From positions 1 to 64,000 of the forward strand of contig NZ_JACSPV010000014.1 in assembly GCF_014836955.1 (NCBI RefSeq): DNA of 64,000 bases. The letters are read 5' to 3'. This document shows positions 8,254 to 17,089 of the stretch, one piece after another. Positions within the stretch are counted from its first letter, which is position 1. Each line of letters starts with the position of its first letter. The notes under the pieces were generated by a model. It did not search any database. It was not told where the DNA came from and worked only from the letters and a program-made list of their open reading frames with translations. This DNA comes from Bacillus norwichensis. Lineage in GTDB: Bacteria; Bacillota; Bacilli; Bacillales; Bacillaceae_C. The position numbers and the translations under genes were made by a program.

Positions 8254-9257
8254 GAAAACGCGCTGCCTCCTTTGTGAACAATTAATAAAAAGAAAGGCAG
8301 GCCTATGATGGCAATAATGGCTGCTACAGGTGTTTCGTACGGAGCATTGATCGTACGACCTACTGTGTCCGCTAAAAGCATGAAAGTGGCTCCAAAAATA
8401 GCAGACATCGGAATGATTAGACGATAGTCGGTTCCAACGATGAAACGTACTATATGAGGTACCATGAGTCCGATGAACACCAGATTACCAACAAGTGCAA
8501 CAGAAGCTCCAGCAAGCAAAATGACGACAATGAACAAAATGGTCTTTACCTGCGTTGTCTTTTGACCTAAGCCAATGGCTACTTCCTCATTCAAACTGAG
8601 AATCGTGAGCTGTTTTGAAAGAAGAATAGCAATGACTATTCCGATTAAAATAAAAGGAATGATCACTTGAAGCTGTTTCCAGGAAGTGCCGATAAGGCCT
8701 CCTGCTGTCCACATGGATACATCCTTAGAAATTTTGAAATAAATGCTTATACCTTCAGCAATGGCGTACAGGAAAGCGGAAACAGCTGCGCCAGCTAAGA
8801 CAAGTCGCAGGGGAGAGAAACCGCCTTTTTTCATGGAACTAATCCCAAAGACCATAATGGTCCCAATCGCTGCTCCAATGAAGCAGGCAATCGTAATACC
8901 TAGATAATTGGTTGCCGGTATAAAAGCCAGTACAAATGCTAATGCGGCATTTGCTCCGGCAGTTAATCCGAGCAGGCCCGGATCGGCAAGAGGGTTTTTC
9001 GTCATACCTTGAATAATGGCACCAGAAACAGAAAGAGCAGCTCCAACGAAAATAGCTGCCACTTCACGCGGGAATCGAATTTCGCGGATCATTGACAGTT
9101 TTTCCCCGGCGGTTTCTGTAGTCAATGCGAGCCAAACATCAGAAACGGTTGTGTCAGCTGCACCAAGCACCATCGAAACAAGAAATACACCAACAAAGAT
9201 TAAAATTCCTGCAATAAGCTTGTATAAAAATGGGATTTTATGCTGTTCTTTTGTCAT
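8250..9257 (-). CDS. Iron-siderophore ABC transporter permease (FecCD family)
   Basis: This 335-aa first permease of the heterodimer has FecCD-type TM helices with KNPLADPGLLGLTAGAN near residue 95 and GLMVPHIVRFIVG near 265. The residues that dock the ATP-binding subunit are in place. It follows the binding-protein gene after 67 bp and is coupled to the second permease. The Shine-Dalgarno (AGTGAG) is weak, which may lower permease yield relative to the binding protein. Expression should rise under iron limitation via the Fur box upstream of the operon. Confidence 0.88.
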   Translation of the reverse strand: MTKEQHKIPFLYKLIAGILIFVGVFLVSMVLGAADTTVSDVWLALTTETAGEKLSMIREIRFPREVAAIFVGAALSVSGAIIQGMTKNPLADPGLLGLTAGANAALAFVLAFIPATNYLGITIACFIGAAIGTIMVFGISSMKKGGFSPLRLVLAGAAVSAFLYAIAEGISIYFKISKDVSMWTAGGLIGTSWKQLQVIIPFILIGIVIAILLSKQLTILSLNEEVAIGLGQKTTQVKTILFIVVILLAGASVALVGNLVFIGLMVPHIVRFIVGTDYRLIIPMSAIFGATFMLLADTVGRTINAPYETPVAAIIAIIGLPFFLLIVHKGGSAFS

Positions 9258-9324
9258 TTTTTCTCACTTTTCTTTTAAAAAATCAAAGGAAAGGAATGAT
9301 TGAAACAAATCCTTTCCCGAAAAA

Positions 9325-10242
9325 TCATTTGCCAAGAAAGCTTTTTTTGAAAAAGTCCAACTGCAGTTCCAGAGTGAGGGGGTCATTGAAATAAAACTCT
9401 TTTGCATTTACTTCAAAAACACGATCATTCTTAACAGCGGGTAAGTTTTTATATGTGTCAGTTTCCTGGAATCCATTGTCTGTATCAAGGTTCTTGCTGA
9501 GTACCACATAGTCACCAGCAAATTCCGGAAGCACTTCTATAGAGAGTGCATAATATCCGTCTTTGAGTGCCATTTCTTTTACTTTCTCAGGCATAGCTAA
9601 TTTCATCTCTTGGTATAAAATTTCAGTGCCGCGCCCCCAGTTGTCTCCATATACATAAAGCTGTTTGTCCCAGTTCTCAATAACGGAAACAGTTGAATCC
9701 TCACCTATTTTTGCTTTGATTTCTTGGCCAGTCTCTTGGGCGCGTTTTTTAAAATCATCTACCCATTCTTGTGCCTCTTTTTCTTTATTCAATAGCTTGC
9801 CAATCTCTAAGTGTTGTGTGAGGTAGTCCACCTTGCCATACGTATATGTGACAGTAGGAGCAATTTCACTTAATTTATCAATGTTTTTACTAGTGGATAA
9901 ACCAATAATTAGGTCAGGCTCTAGTTCAATAATTTTTTCCAAATTCTCGTCAGAAATTTCCTCGACATCTTTCAGATCTTCTTCAAAGCGGGGGTTCATT
10001 TTAGACCAAGAATCCGTCCCTGCTAAATTGACACCTAAAGCCATAACGTTTCCTGTAAAACTAGCTAGTACGACTACTCGTTTAGGATTAGCGGGAACCT
10101 CTATAGGCCCATTTTCAGATTCATATGTCCTTGTCTCTGATTTTTCCTCTTTGGAGGCGGAGTTGCTTTTTTGTTCGGATGAGCTGCAGCCACTAATGAG
10201 CAGCATGAGCAACAGCAGGGATGGGATCAAAATCTTTTTCAT
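9325..10242 (-). CDS. Ferric-siderophore-binding lipoprotein (ABC substrate-binding protein)
   Basis: This 305-aa secreted, membrane-anchored receptor has a signal peptide followed by lipobox LISGC (Cys about 19), then a cluster-A/PeripBP_2 fold with VPANPKRVVVLASFTGNVMALG and a C-terminal RVFEVNAKEFYFNDPLTLE region, as in YfiY/FeuA-type receptors. It hands ferric siderophore to the two permeases. The start ATG 10242 has AAAGGAGAA upstream and lies inside the 3' end of the ATPase gene (50-bp overlap). Confidence 0.88.
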   Translation of the reverse strand: MKKILIPSLLLLMLLISGCSSSEQKSNSASKEEKSETRTYESENGPIEVPANPKRVVVLASFTGNVMALGVNLAGTDSWSKMNPRFEEDLKDVEEISDENLEKIIELEPDLIIGLSTSKNIDKLSEIAPTVTYTYGKVDYLTQHLEIGKLLNKEKEAQEWVDDFKKRAQETGQEIKAKIGEDSTVSVIENWDKQLYVYGDNWGRGTEILYQEMKLAMPEKVKEMALKDGYYALSIEVLPEFAGDYVVLSKNLDTDNGFQETDTYKNLPAVKNDRVFEVNAKEFYFNDPLTLELQLDFFKKSFLGK

Positions 10243-11038
10243 TTCTTTGTTCTCCTTTGATTAAGTTATACGTGATGCACATGGGTTTGTTTGTACGCGG
10301 ATCCCGTCCGATTTCAGCATCGATATGAAACACTTTTTTTAGGACCTGCTTGTTGATGACTTCTTCACAGCCTCCAGCTTTGACAACTTCACCATCTTTC
10401 AAGGCGACGATATAATCTGCAAAGCGGGCAGCTTGATTTAGGTCATGAAGAACCATGATAATGGTGCGATTCTCTTCTTTATTAAGCCTTTGTAATAGCT
10501 CCAATACCTCTAGTTGATGTGCCATATCCAAATAGGTGGTAGGTTCATCTAAAAATATAATCTCTGTTTCCTGAGCTAAAGCCATAGCAATCCAAACACG
10601 CTGACGCTGGCCGCCTGATAATGCGTCTACGGAACGGTGTTTAAATTCGCTCGTTCCAGTCACATCAAGAGCCCAGTCAATCACTTCAATATCTTTAGGT
10701 GTTAAACGTCCAAATCCTTTCTGATACGGGAAACGACCATAGGATACGAGTTCACCAGCAGTTAATCCATTGACACTTTCAGGGGTTTGCGGAAGGATCG
10801 CAATCTTTCGGGCAAGAACTTTTGTTTTTTCCTTTGCGGTGTTTTTCCCATCTAAAACAACTGTCCCTGACTGAGGTGGAATAATTCGGGTGATTGCTTT
10901 CAATAGGGTTGACTTGCCACAGCCATTTGGACCGATGATTGTAGTAATTTTTTTATCGGGAATTTCCACCCTCAAGTTTTTAACAATGAGCCGTTCCCCA
11001 TAGCTTATATCTAAATTATCTGTATAAAGGCGAATCAA
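10193..11038 (-). CDS. Siderophore ABC transporter ATP-binding protein
   Basis: This 281-aa ATPase energises siderophore uptake. Walker A is GPNGCGKST (about 37-45), the signature is LSGGQRQR (about 140), Walker B is IIFLDEPTT, and the switch His is in VLHDLNQAARF. It resembles the FecE/YusV class. It is first in the operon directly behind a Fur box. The reading frame continues 50 bp into the next gene, giving a non-conserved-looking tail (about 16 residues); such overlap is unusual but leaves both proteins intact. Confidence 0.9.
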   Translation of the reverse strand: MIRLYTDNLDISYGERLIVKNLRVEIPDKKITTIIGPNGCGKSTLLKAITRIIPPQSGTVVLDGKNTAKEKTKVLARKIAILPQTPESVNGLTAGELVSYGRFPYQKGFGRLTPKDIEVIDWALDVTGTSEFKHRSVDALSGGQRQRVWIAMALAQETEIIFLDEPTTYLDMAHQLEVLELLQRLNKEENRTIIMVLHDLNQAARFADYIVALKDGEVVKAGGCEEVINKQVLKKVFHIDAEIGRDPRTNKPMCITYNLIKGEQRNEKDFDPIPAVAHAAH

Positions 11039-11065
11039 TGTTACACCTCCTAGTTTAAGTTCAAA

Positions 11066-11080
11066 TGATAATGATTATCA
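11066..11080. promoter_or_regulatory. Fur box (perfect 7-1-7)
   Basis: TGATAATGATTATCA is an exact Bacillus Fur 7-1-7 inverted repeat, 28 bp before the ATPase start codon. It predicts iron-dependent repression of the whole operon. The following 11081-11383 holds no gene I can support. Confidence 0.92.
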
Positions 11081-11383
11081 GTTGCATGATTTAACTATAT
11101 TAGTTTGTTTTAATGAAGTCAATATAAAATTGAGATGGCCATTTAAGGAGTGGGATTGGATTGTTCTACGTGAAGTTAACAGCATCTACATAGTGGGATA
11201 TTAAGGGAATTGAAAAAAATGAGAGGTCTTATTTGCTTTATAAATGATGGGGTGAGTAATTTGATCGATAGATTTGAGTGAGGGCCAAGAATCTGTATAT
11301 CATAGATTGCTGTTTTCAGTAAAAGGCTAGTCCAGGTGCTGATAAGGGATCACATAGCGGCTTATATTTTTTTCGGCATAACG

Positions 11384-11430
11384 AAAAAAGGGCGGCTCCT
11401 TACTGTGTTTACAGCAAGAGAGCCAGCCCT
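11384..11430 (-). terminator. Terminator of the YxcD-like gene
   Basis: On the minus strand GGGCTGGCTC (11430-11419 region) pairs with GAGCCGCCCT (11399-11389) and is followed by six T. It lies directly behind the gene ending at 11436. Confidence 0.8.
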
Positions 11431-11435
11431 ACTTT

Positions 11436-11732
11436 TTAGTCTTCTCCATTTATAACCGCAATAATCCCTTCCTCATCATCGAGAACAAGTTCTATTCCTG
11501 CATATGGATTTTTACCTAAAATTTCCTCGATCCATAAACGGAGCGCTTCAATTAAATGGATGGTTTGAAGTTCATATTTCATTCCGCTAATATATGCCTC
11601 AGCAGTAAACCCAGTTTCATCGTCATACATTAATTCAACTTCCACGTCTTCAGGTTGAACATACCTTTTCCTAGATTGATCAATACAAGTAGCATTGATT
11701 ATATCCTGCTCAGAGATGATTATCTGCCCCAC
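11436..11732 (-). CDS. Small conserved protein, DUF2653 (YxcD-like)
   Basis: This 98-aa soluble acidic protein begins MGQIIISEQDIINATC and has the two-part layout I associate with the Bacillus YxcD/DUF2653 family. No catalytic motif or membrane segment is visible. It overlaps the 3' end of the preceding gene by 13 bp and shares its transcript, with a terminator directly behind. The pairing with a secreted glycine-rich membrane protein suggests an envelope-related role, but function is unknown. Confidence 0.65.
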   Translation of the reverse strand: MGQIIISEQDIINATCIDQSRKRYVQPEDVEVELMYDDETGFTAEAYISGMKYELQTIHLIEALRLWIEEILGKNPYAGIELVLDDEEGIIAVINGED

Positions 11733-12154
11733 GGACCTGTATCCTCTCTTCTTTGACGGGTCAAGGCTGTGAATACTTTACGAATGACGACAAAGAGTAT
11801 ATAGATGGCAGCCAGGTTGACTATTAATCCCAATAGTGACCCCAAAGCGCCCATATTTGCGAAAAGACTTCCGAACAGCAATCCGGCCAATCCACCAAAC
11901 ATCAAGCCTTTCATCAGGCCGCCTGAAAAGAACCCACCTTTGGGATTGGTTTGCTGCTTAGTTGAATTCGTTTTTGGGGATTCTTGCTTTTGTTTCTGTT
12001 GGAAATTCGACTGGTTATTTTTCATGTTGAAGCTTCTTTTACCAGATTTATAACCTTTTGCTTCGACTGTCGTTACATGATCCTGAAATACCAAGTTTCC
12101 GACTGGAGATAATAGAAGTGTTGCCGTGAGCAATGCTGTTATTATTTTTTTCAT
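11720..12154 (-). CDS. Secreted/membrane protein with glycine-rich hydrophobic segment ('Tim44-like' annotation in bacilli)
   Basis: This 144-aa protein has an N-terminal signal sequence (1-27), a Gln/Lys/Asn/Ser-rich low-complexity linker (about 35-70), then two hydrophobic segments: GGLMKGLMFGGLAGLLFGSL and a C-terminal TM before a basic tail. Similar Bacillus proteins are often labelled Tim44-like from weak similarity; I would not infer protein import. The start at ATG 12154, preceded by GGAGG, replaces a longer frame with no signal peptide. It is translationally overlapped with the YxcD-like gene. Confidence 0.65.
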   Translation of the reverse strand: MKKIITALLTATLLLSPVGNLVFQDHVTTVEAKGYKSGKRSFNMKNNQSNFQQKQKQESPKTNSTKQQTNPKGGFFSGGLMKGLMFGGLAGLLFGSLFANMGALGSLLGLIVNLAAIYILFVVIRKVFTALTRQRREDTGPWGR

Positions 12155-12349
12155 TTTCAACCTCCGTTGATTTAGTGCAACAGTATTATTATACCTTATC
12201 CTTATTTTTTTCACATGAAAATGATTTGGGGCTAAAACGATTTCAATAGGGAGTGTATAATAGATAGTATATAAGGTTTTTGAAAGAATAGATTTTTTAT
12301 TTTGAAATATGACGATACTGATAAGAGTCTGATGCGGGAGGGGAGAAGG

Positions 12350-13075
12350 ATGTTCGAAGAAATTGATCAAAAAAAACGACTATTAGACAATAAACGGCCT
12401 TTGCCGGTATCTACTTTAAAAACATTAAGAGAAAAGTTGCTACTTGAATGGACATACAATTCCAACGCAATTGAAGGCAATACGTTGACGTTGAAAGAGA
12501 CCAAGGTTGTCCTTGAAGGAATTACTGTCGGTGGAAAAACAATGCGTGAGCATCTTGAAATCATTAATCACAGTGCTGCGATTTTGTATGTAGAAGAAAT
12601 TGTTAAGAAAAATGAGGAGCTCTCTGAGTGGCAAATCAAAAATATTCATAGACTTGTGTTAAAAGGCATTGATGACGAAAATGCCGGCCAATATCGCAAG
12701 GGGCAGGTATTTATTTCCGGCGCGGAGCACATACCACCTGGCCACTATCTCATAGATGAAAAGATGGAAGAGCTGATTGCTTGGCATAATGGACCGGCCC
12801 AAGTCCTGCATCCAGTGGAAAAAGCCGCGATGCTTCATGTCTTTTTTGTAGGGATTCATCCATTTATTGATGGTAACGGCCGGACATCAAGGCTGCTGTT
12901 AAATTTGGATTTGATGAAGGATGGATATCCGCCAGTAGTCATCAAGGCAAAACATAGACTTGCCTATTATGAAGCATTGGATAAAGCTCATACAAAAGAA
13001 ATGTTCGATGATTTTATTGAATTAGTGAAAGATGAGTTGGCTGATACGCTGGATTTGTATTTGGAAAGCTTATAA
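12350..13075 (+). CDS. Fic family protein (probable AMP-transferase) with N-terminal inhibitory motif
   Basis: This 241-aa protein carries the Fic core motif HPFIDGNGRTSR near residue 169, whose His is the catalytic base and whose acidic residue and arginine bind Mg-ATP phosphates. Fic enzymes transfer AMP or other phosphate-containing groups to Ser/Thr/Tyr of target proteins. Residues around 38-43 (SNAIEG) fit the inhibitory helix motif [S/T]xxxE[G/N], so this is a class II, self-inhibited enzyme. I chose ATG 12350 because GGGAGGGG lies 6-7 bases ahead; ATG 12332 is possible. There is no antitoxin-like neighbour, so it is more likely a chromosomal regulator than a toxin. Confidence 0.87.
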   Translation: MFEEIDQKKRLLDNKRPLPVSTLKTLREKLLLEWTYNSNAIEGNTLTLKETKVVLEGITVGGKTMREHLEIINHSAAILYVEEIVKKNEELSEWQIKNIHRLVLKGIDDENAGQYRKGQVFISGAEHIPPGHYLIDEKMEELIAWHNGPAQVLHPVEKAAMLHVFFVGIHPFIDGNGRTSRLLLNLDLMKDGYPPVVIKAKHRLAYYEALDKAHTKEMFDDFIELVKDELADTLDLYLESL

Positions 13076-13110
13076 GAGTCAAAATACCGCGTTTTCAGAG
13101 GAAGGTACTT

Positions 13111-14280
13111 ATGTCAGAAGAAAATATTACAAGAATTGAACTAAATGGCAAGGAACTCATATTGATTGGGACAGCCCATGTTTCTAAGCAGAGTGCGGAA
13201 CAGGTAAAAGAGGTCATCGAAGCCGAGCGGCCGGACTCTGTTTGTGTGGAGCTGGATGAACAAAGATACGAAGCGATCCAGAATAAAAATCAATGGAAAG
13301 ACATGGATATTTTTAAGGTCATCAAGGAAAAGAAAGCAACTCTATTATTAATGAATCTGGCGATTTCCTCCTTTCAAAAGCGGATGGCCAAGCAGTTTGG
13401 CATTCAGGCGGGGCAGGAGATGATCCAAGGTATTGAATCAGCCAAGGAAATTGGTGCTGACCTTGTTTTGGCTGACAGGAATATTCAAATCACGTTTGCA
13501 CGTATTTGGAACAATGTAGGGTTTTGGGGGAAGGCGCAGCTGCTTTCGCAGGTTGTATTCAGTATCTTTAGCAATGAGGAGATCTCAGAAGAAGAGCTTG
13601 AAAAGATGAAGAATCAGGATACGATTAACGTTATTTTAAAGGAATTTACTGAAGGTTTTCCTAAGTTGAAGGTTCCATTGATTGATGAGCGTGATCAGTA
13701 TTTGTCGCAGAAAATTAAAGAAGCTCCAGGAAAGAAAATCGTAGCGGTTCTGGGGGCTGCTCATGTTCCTGGTATTACGGAGGAAATAAAAAAGGAACAC
13801 GATCTTAAGCGTTTATCCGAACGCCCTCCAAAGTCAAAAGTCCCTAAAGTCATTGGTTGGGCCATTCCCATTCTCATTTTTGCTTTGATTGCTTATACGT
13901 TTTATGCTAATCCATCTGCGGGCTGGCAACAAACGATCAGCTGGATACTATGGAATGGGTCTTTATCGGCCCTTGGAACAGCACTTGCTTTTGGACATCC
14001 CTTGGCCATTCTAACAGCGTTCGTTGCCGCCCCGATTACTTCTTTGAACCCACTTCTTGCGGCTGGGTGGTTTGCGGGCGCCGTTCAGGCCTATATGCGC
14101 AGGCCGCATGTAAGAGATTTTGAAAACCTTTCGCAAGATGTTTTCAGTTTCAAGGGTTTTTGGCATAATAAGGTAACTCGTATACTGCTGGTTGTCGTCC
14201 TGGCTAATTTGGGGAGTTCCATCGGTACTTTTGTCGGCGGAGCGGATGTCATCCGTCTATTCTTCGAAAATATGAAATGA
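13111..14280 (+). CDS. TraB/PrgY family membrane protein
   Basis: This 389-aa protein has an N-terminal TraB domain (1-235) with IGTAHVSKQS and AVLGAAHVPGI, the two conserved His-containing motifs of the TraB/GumN/Tiki metalloprotease-like fold, and an ERPDSVCVELD acidic motif. The C-terminal third has about four TM helices, so the domain is membrane-tethered. Enterococcal TraB/PrgY blocks self-pheromone activity; the role in bacilli is not established. It lies 35 bp behind the Fic gene without a terminator, so the two are probably co-transcribed. Confidence 0.85.
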   Translation: MSEENITRIELNGKELILIGTAHVSKQSAEQVKEVIEAERPDSVCVELDEQRYEAIQNKNQWKDMDIFKVIKEKKATLLLMNLAISSFQKRMAKQFGIQAGQEMIQGIESAKEIGADLVLADRNIQITFARIWNNVGFWGKAQLLSQVVFSIFSNEEISEEELEKMKNQDTINVILKEFTEGFPKLKVPLIDERDQYLSQKIKEAPGKKIVAVLGAAHVPGITEEIKKEHDLKRLSERPPKSKVPKVIGWAIPILIFALIAYTFYANPSAGWQQTISWILWNGSLSALGTALAFGHPLAILTAFVAAPITSLNPLLAAGWFAGAVQAYMRRPHVRDFENLSQDVFSFKGFWHNKVTRILLVVVLANLGSSIGTFVGGADVIRLFFENMK

Positions 14281-14288
14281 ATGTTAAG

Positions 14289-14318
14289 ACTCCAGAAGAT
14301 CTGGAGTTTTTTCTTCTT
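14289..14318 (+). terminator. Terminator after the fic-traB unit
   Basis: ACTCCAG (14289-14295) and CTGGAGT (14301-14307) are followed by T-rich TTTTTCTTCTTT. Confidence 0.85.
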
Positions 14319-14402
14319 TTTTTGTGCAGGTTATTGTTATAATACGGTATGCATATTTCCAACTAAATCGATGTGAATAAAAAGCGCGAGGAGAGGTTAT
14401 TT

Positions 14403-15266
14403 TTGTACGCACACGTTAATGGAGTAAAATTATTCTTCGATATCGACGGCTCAGGCTATATACCTGACGGCCCCAAAATGAAACACCGTTCGGCCTGTAT
14501 TGTTTTGCATGGAGGGCCGGGAAGTGATCATTCCGATTTCAAGCCGTGGTTTGATCCGCTAACCGAGCATATGCAGCTTATTTACCTGGATCACCGGGCC
14601 AACGGACAGTCTGAGCGGGTTGATCCAGCGACTTGCACGCTGGAACAATTAGCGGATGATATTGAAGCTTTCCGGAAATACCTCGGTTTAGATAAAGTGC
14701 ATGTGCTGGGCCATTCTTTTGGCGGCATGGTAGCACAAACATATGCCATTAAATATCCGTCATCTGTTGAAAAGCTGCTGCTCATCTGCACGGCTCCAAG
14801 TAAGGATTTTTATGAAGATGCCAAAAGCTTTGCAAAGAAGATTGCAACACCCCGGCAATTAGAGCTGATTCCAAGGCTTTTTGAGGGGAAAATCCAGGGT
14901 GATGAAGAATTGGAAGCCTGGTGGGATGAATGTTTTGCCCTGTATTTTTATAAAAAGGATGAACAGCTGATGTATGAGACGGGGAATCGCCCGATTGGTT
15001 CGCTGGAAGTGTGTAATTATACATTTAAACATTTCATGCCACATTATGATGTCCGGGCACAATTACCGGAATTAACTATGCCAGTACTGATAGTAGCGGG
15101 CCGACATGATTGGATTACCTCCGTTTCACAAGCGGAAGAAATGAAGGGACTCCTGCCAGATGCCATTCTAAGCGTTTTTGAAAAAAGCGGTCATATGCCG
15201 TTCATAGAAGAACGGGAATCATTTATTCGTACTGTCGTTGATTTTGTAGACAAGGGGAACAAGTGA
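14403..15266 (+). CDS. Alpha/beta hydrolase (proline iminopeptidase-like)
   Basis: This 287-aa cytoplasmic hydrolase has oxyanion motif HGGPGSDHS, nucleophile elbow GHSFGG, acid in AGRHDWIT and His in SGHMPF, so the Ser-Asp-His triad is complete. HGGPG and the DHRANGQS segment are typical of the prolyl-iminopeptidase branch, but esterases share them. The start is TTG 14403, set by CGAGGAGAGG 6 bases before; the upstream in-frame GTG lacks a ribosome site. Its stop overlaps the start of the symporter gene (TGATG), so the hydrolase may act on what that symporter imports. Confidence 0.85.
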   Translation: MYAHVNGVKLFFDIDGSGYIPDGPKMKHRSACIVLHGGPGSDHSDFKPWFDPLTEHMQLIYLDHRANGQSERVDPATCTLEQLADDIEAFRKYLGLDKVHVLGHSFGGMVAQTYAIKYPSSVEKLLLICTAPSKDFYEDAKSFAKKIATPRQLELIPRLFEGKIQGDEELEAWWDECFALYFYKKDEQLMYETGNRPIGSLEVCNYTFKHFMPHYDVRAQLPELTMPVLIVAGRHDWITSVSQAEEMKGLLPDAILSVFEKSGHMPFIEERESFIRTVVDFVDKGNK

Positions 15267-17041
15267 TGAACGGAGAGAGCATTGTCATTTTAACAGTCGG
15301 CGCCATCTACCTGCTGGGAATGCTATATATAGGGTATAAGGTTTCAAAACAATTGCATTCATTAGATGATTATATTCTTGGAGGAAGAAATTTACCCTGG
15401 TATGTACTGACTTTGACATTCGCAGCAACTGTGGCTAATACAGCAACTGTCATGGGGCAGCCGGGCTTTGCCTATTCAACAGGGTTTACTTATGTATTTT
15501 GGGCAGCCTTGTCCTCCTCAACAATTGGAACGATTCTATTAAGCAGGTTCGGCTCTCGTCTGCGCCTCATGAATTTATCAACAGTGGGGGATCTGGCCGA
15601 TGCCCGTTTTGGAAAAAGCAGGCGCCTAGAGATTTTATTATCCGTTATCCAGGTGGCTTGGAGTATTTTTTTAATAGGAATGTCTCTTTTTGGGGTCGCT
15701 TTGATCATTGAGGTTATCACAGGCGTATCCTGGGCATGGAGCATTGGTCCGATCGCTGTAGTAACAATTCTTTATACAATGACAGGTGGATTAAAAGCAG
15801 TCGTTCTTACAGATGCCGTCCAAATGGTCATCATTTTACTGGGCGTTAGTGCTTTGTTTTATATGCTAAGTTTAAAATACGGATTTTTCACCAACTTTAT
15901 CACTGAATATGTTGGAAAATCTGGCTTTGATCTTCAGGCAGGGGCAGATGGAACAACACTGTTTGCCGGGTTTACTGACTTGTTCACTCTTCCTCCGGAA
16001 GTGACAGTGTTCAGTCTGATTGCGTTTATATTAGCGACTTCTTTCTGGATTCCAGTAGACCTTGGCTTTATCCAACGTGCTCTGGCTGCGAAAAGCTTTA
16101 GAGAGAGCCGGAAAGGAGTTTATAGCTTCTTTTTATTGGATTGGCTGAATGCCTGGATTCTTGTGATTATTGGGGCCTATGGGGTAGTCTTGCTGCCTGG
16201 GTTAGTGAATACAGACGAGGTCGTTATCCGACTTGTCAGAGAAACTTTGCCGTTATTTGGAGCGGCTTTGGTAGTAACGGCTGTGGCCGCTGCTGCTATG
16301 TCCACGATTTCGACTTACTTGAATGCGGGCAGTGGTATCATCGTTAAAAATATTATTTTAAAGATAAAGTCTGATCTCAGTGATCAAATGCAAATTCGGT
16401 TAACTAGGATGTTTACGGTCATTATTGGGTTAACAGCCATTGTTTTTGCCCCGTTTATTTCAGCCAATGGTATCGTTATTGCTGCTGTAGGTATTCAGAT
16501 CATCCTTATTTCAGCTTTAACACCGCTTGTCTTGCTTTCACTATATTGGAGAAAGATGACTGAGAAAGCGGCGTTTTGGGGCTGTATCCTTACAGTGGCT
16601 GCTACTCTTTTTATGATGATTCAAGTAGGAGGACCATACGCTGCATTTGGCGGAGAAGGTTATCTGGGCATTCCCGTTATTATTTGGGGTGTTGCCTTGG
16701 CTGTCATTCTTTATGTATCCATCAGTCTAGTTGATGCCAGCAGGGGAGAAGACCAAATGTCGCCGGACTGCATCAATATGTTTAATAATAGAAAAACGAT
16801 ATCAAATAATAAGGACTTGGTTGTACTCTCAGTGATTTGGGGAGCTTTGATTATCTTGGGGCTCTATCGCCATTTCAGCGGCAATTTGTTTGCCTTCCCG
16901 TTTCTGTCAGGGTTTGGCGGCACAGTAACTAATATTGTTTTTTCACTGATCGCCCTTTTGACATCCGGTTTTGGGATTTACATCATTATCCGTGTATTCA
17001 AATATGTAAAAGAGGACTTTATGCAGAAGAAAGAGCTATAA
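15266..17041 (+). CDS. Sodium:solute symporter (SSS family)
   Basis: This 591-aa protein has 13 or more predicted TM helices. The N-terminal part (LDDYILGGRNLPWYVLTLTFAAT) is the typical SSS opening that holds the sodium site of TM1. Family members import proline, pantothenate, sugars or carboxylates with Na+; I cannot choose a substrate. It is translationally coupled to the upstream alpha/beta hydrolase, which suggests a linked uptake-and-cleavage function. Confidence 0.85.
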   Translation: MNGESIVILTVGAIYLLGMLYIGYKVSKQLHSLDDYILGGRNLPWYVLTLTFAATVANTATVMGQPGFAYSTGFTYVFWAALSSSTIGTILLSRFGSRLRLMNLSTVGDLADARFGKSRRLEILLSVIQVAWSIFLIGMSLFGVALIIEVITGVSWAWSIGPIAVVTILYTMTGGLKAVVLTDAVQMVIILLGVSALFYMLSLKYGFFTNFITEYVGKSGFDLQAGADGTTLFAGFTDLFTLPPEVTVFSLIAFILATSFWIPVDLGFIQRALAAKSFRESRKGVYSFFLLDWLNAWILVIIGAYGVVLLPGLVNTDEVVIRLVRETLPLFGAALVVTAVAAAAMSTISTYLNAGSGIIVKNIILKIKSDLSDQMQIRLTRMFTVIIGLTAIVFAPFISANGIVIAAVGIQIILISALTPLVLLSLYWRKMTEKAAFWGCILTVAATLFMMIQVGGPYAAFGGEGYLGIPVIIWGVALAVILYVSISLVDASRGEDQMSPDCINMFNNRKTISNNKDLVVLSVIWGALIILGLYRHFSGNLFAFPFLSGFGGTVTNIVFSLIALLTSGFGIYIIIRVFKYVKEDFMQKKEL

Positions 17042-17050
17042 AGCATCAGC

Positions 17051-17079
17051 AAGCCCCCCGCTGGATTAGCGGGGGGCTT
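17051..17079. terminator. GC-rich hairpin between convergent genes
   Basis: AAGCCCCCCGCT (17051-17062) pairs with AGCGGGGGGCTT (17068-17079), a perfect 12-bp stem between the symporter and the convergent BceB-like gene. T-tracts are short, so termination efficiency is uncertain. Confidence 0.65.
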
Positions 17080-17089
17080 GAGTGATGTA

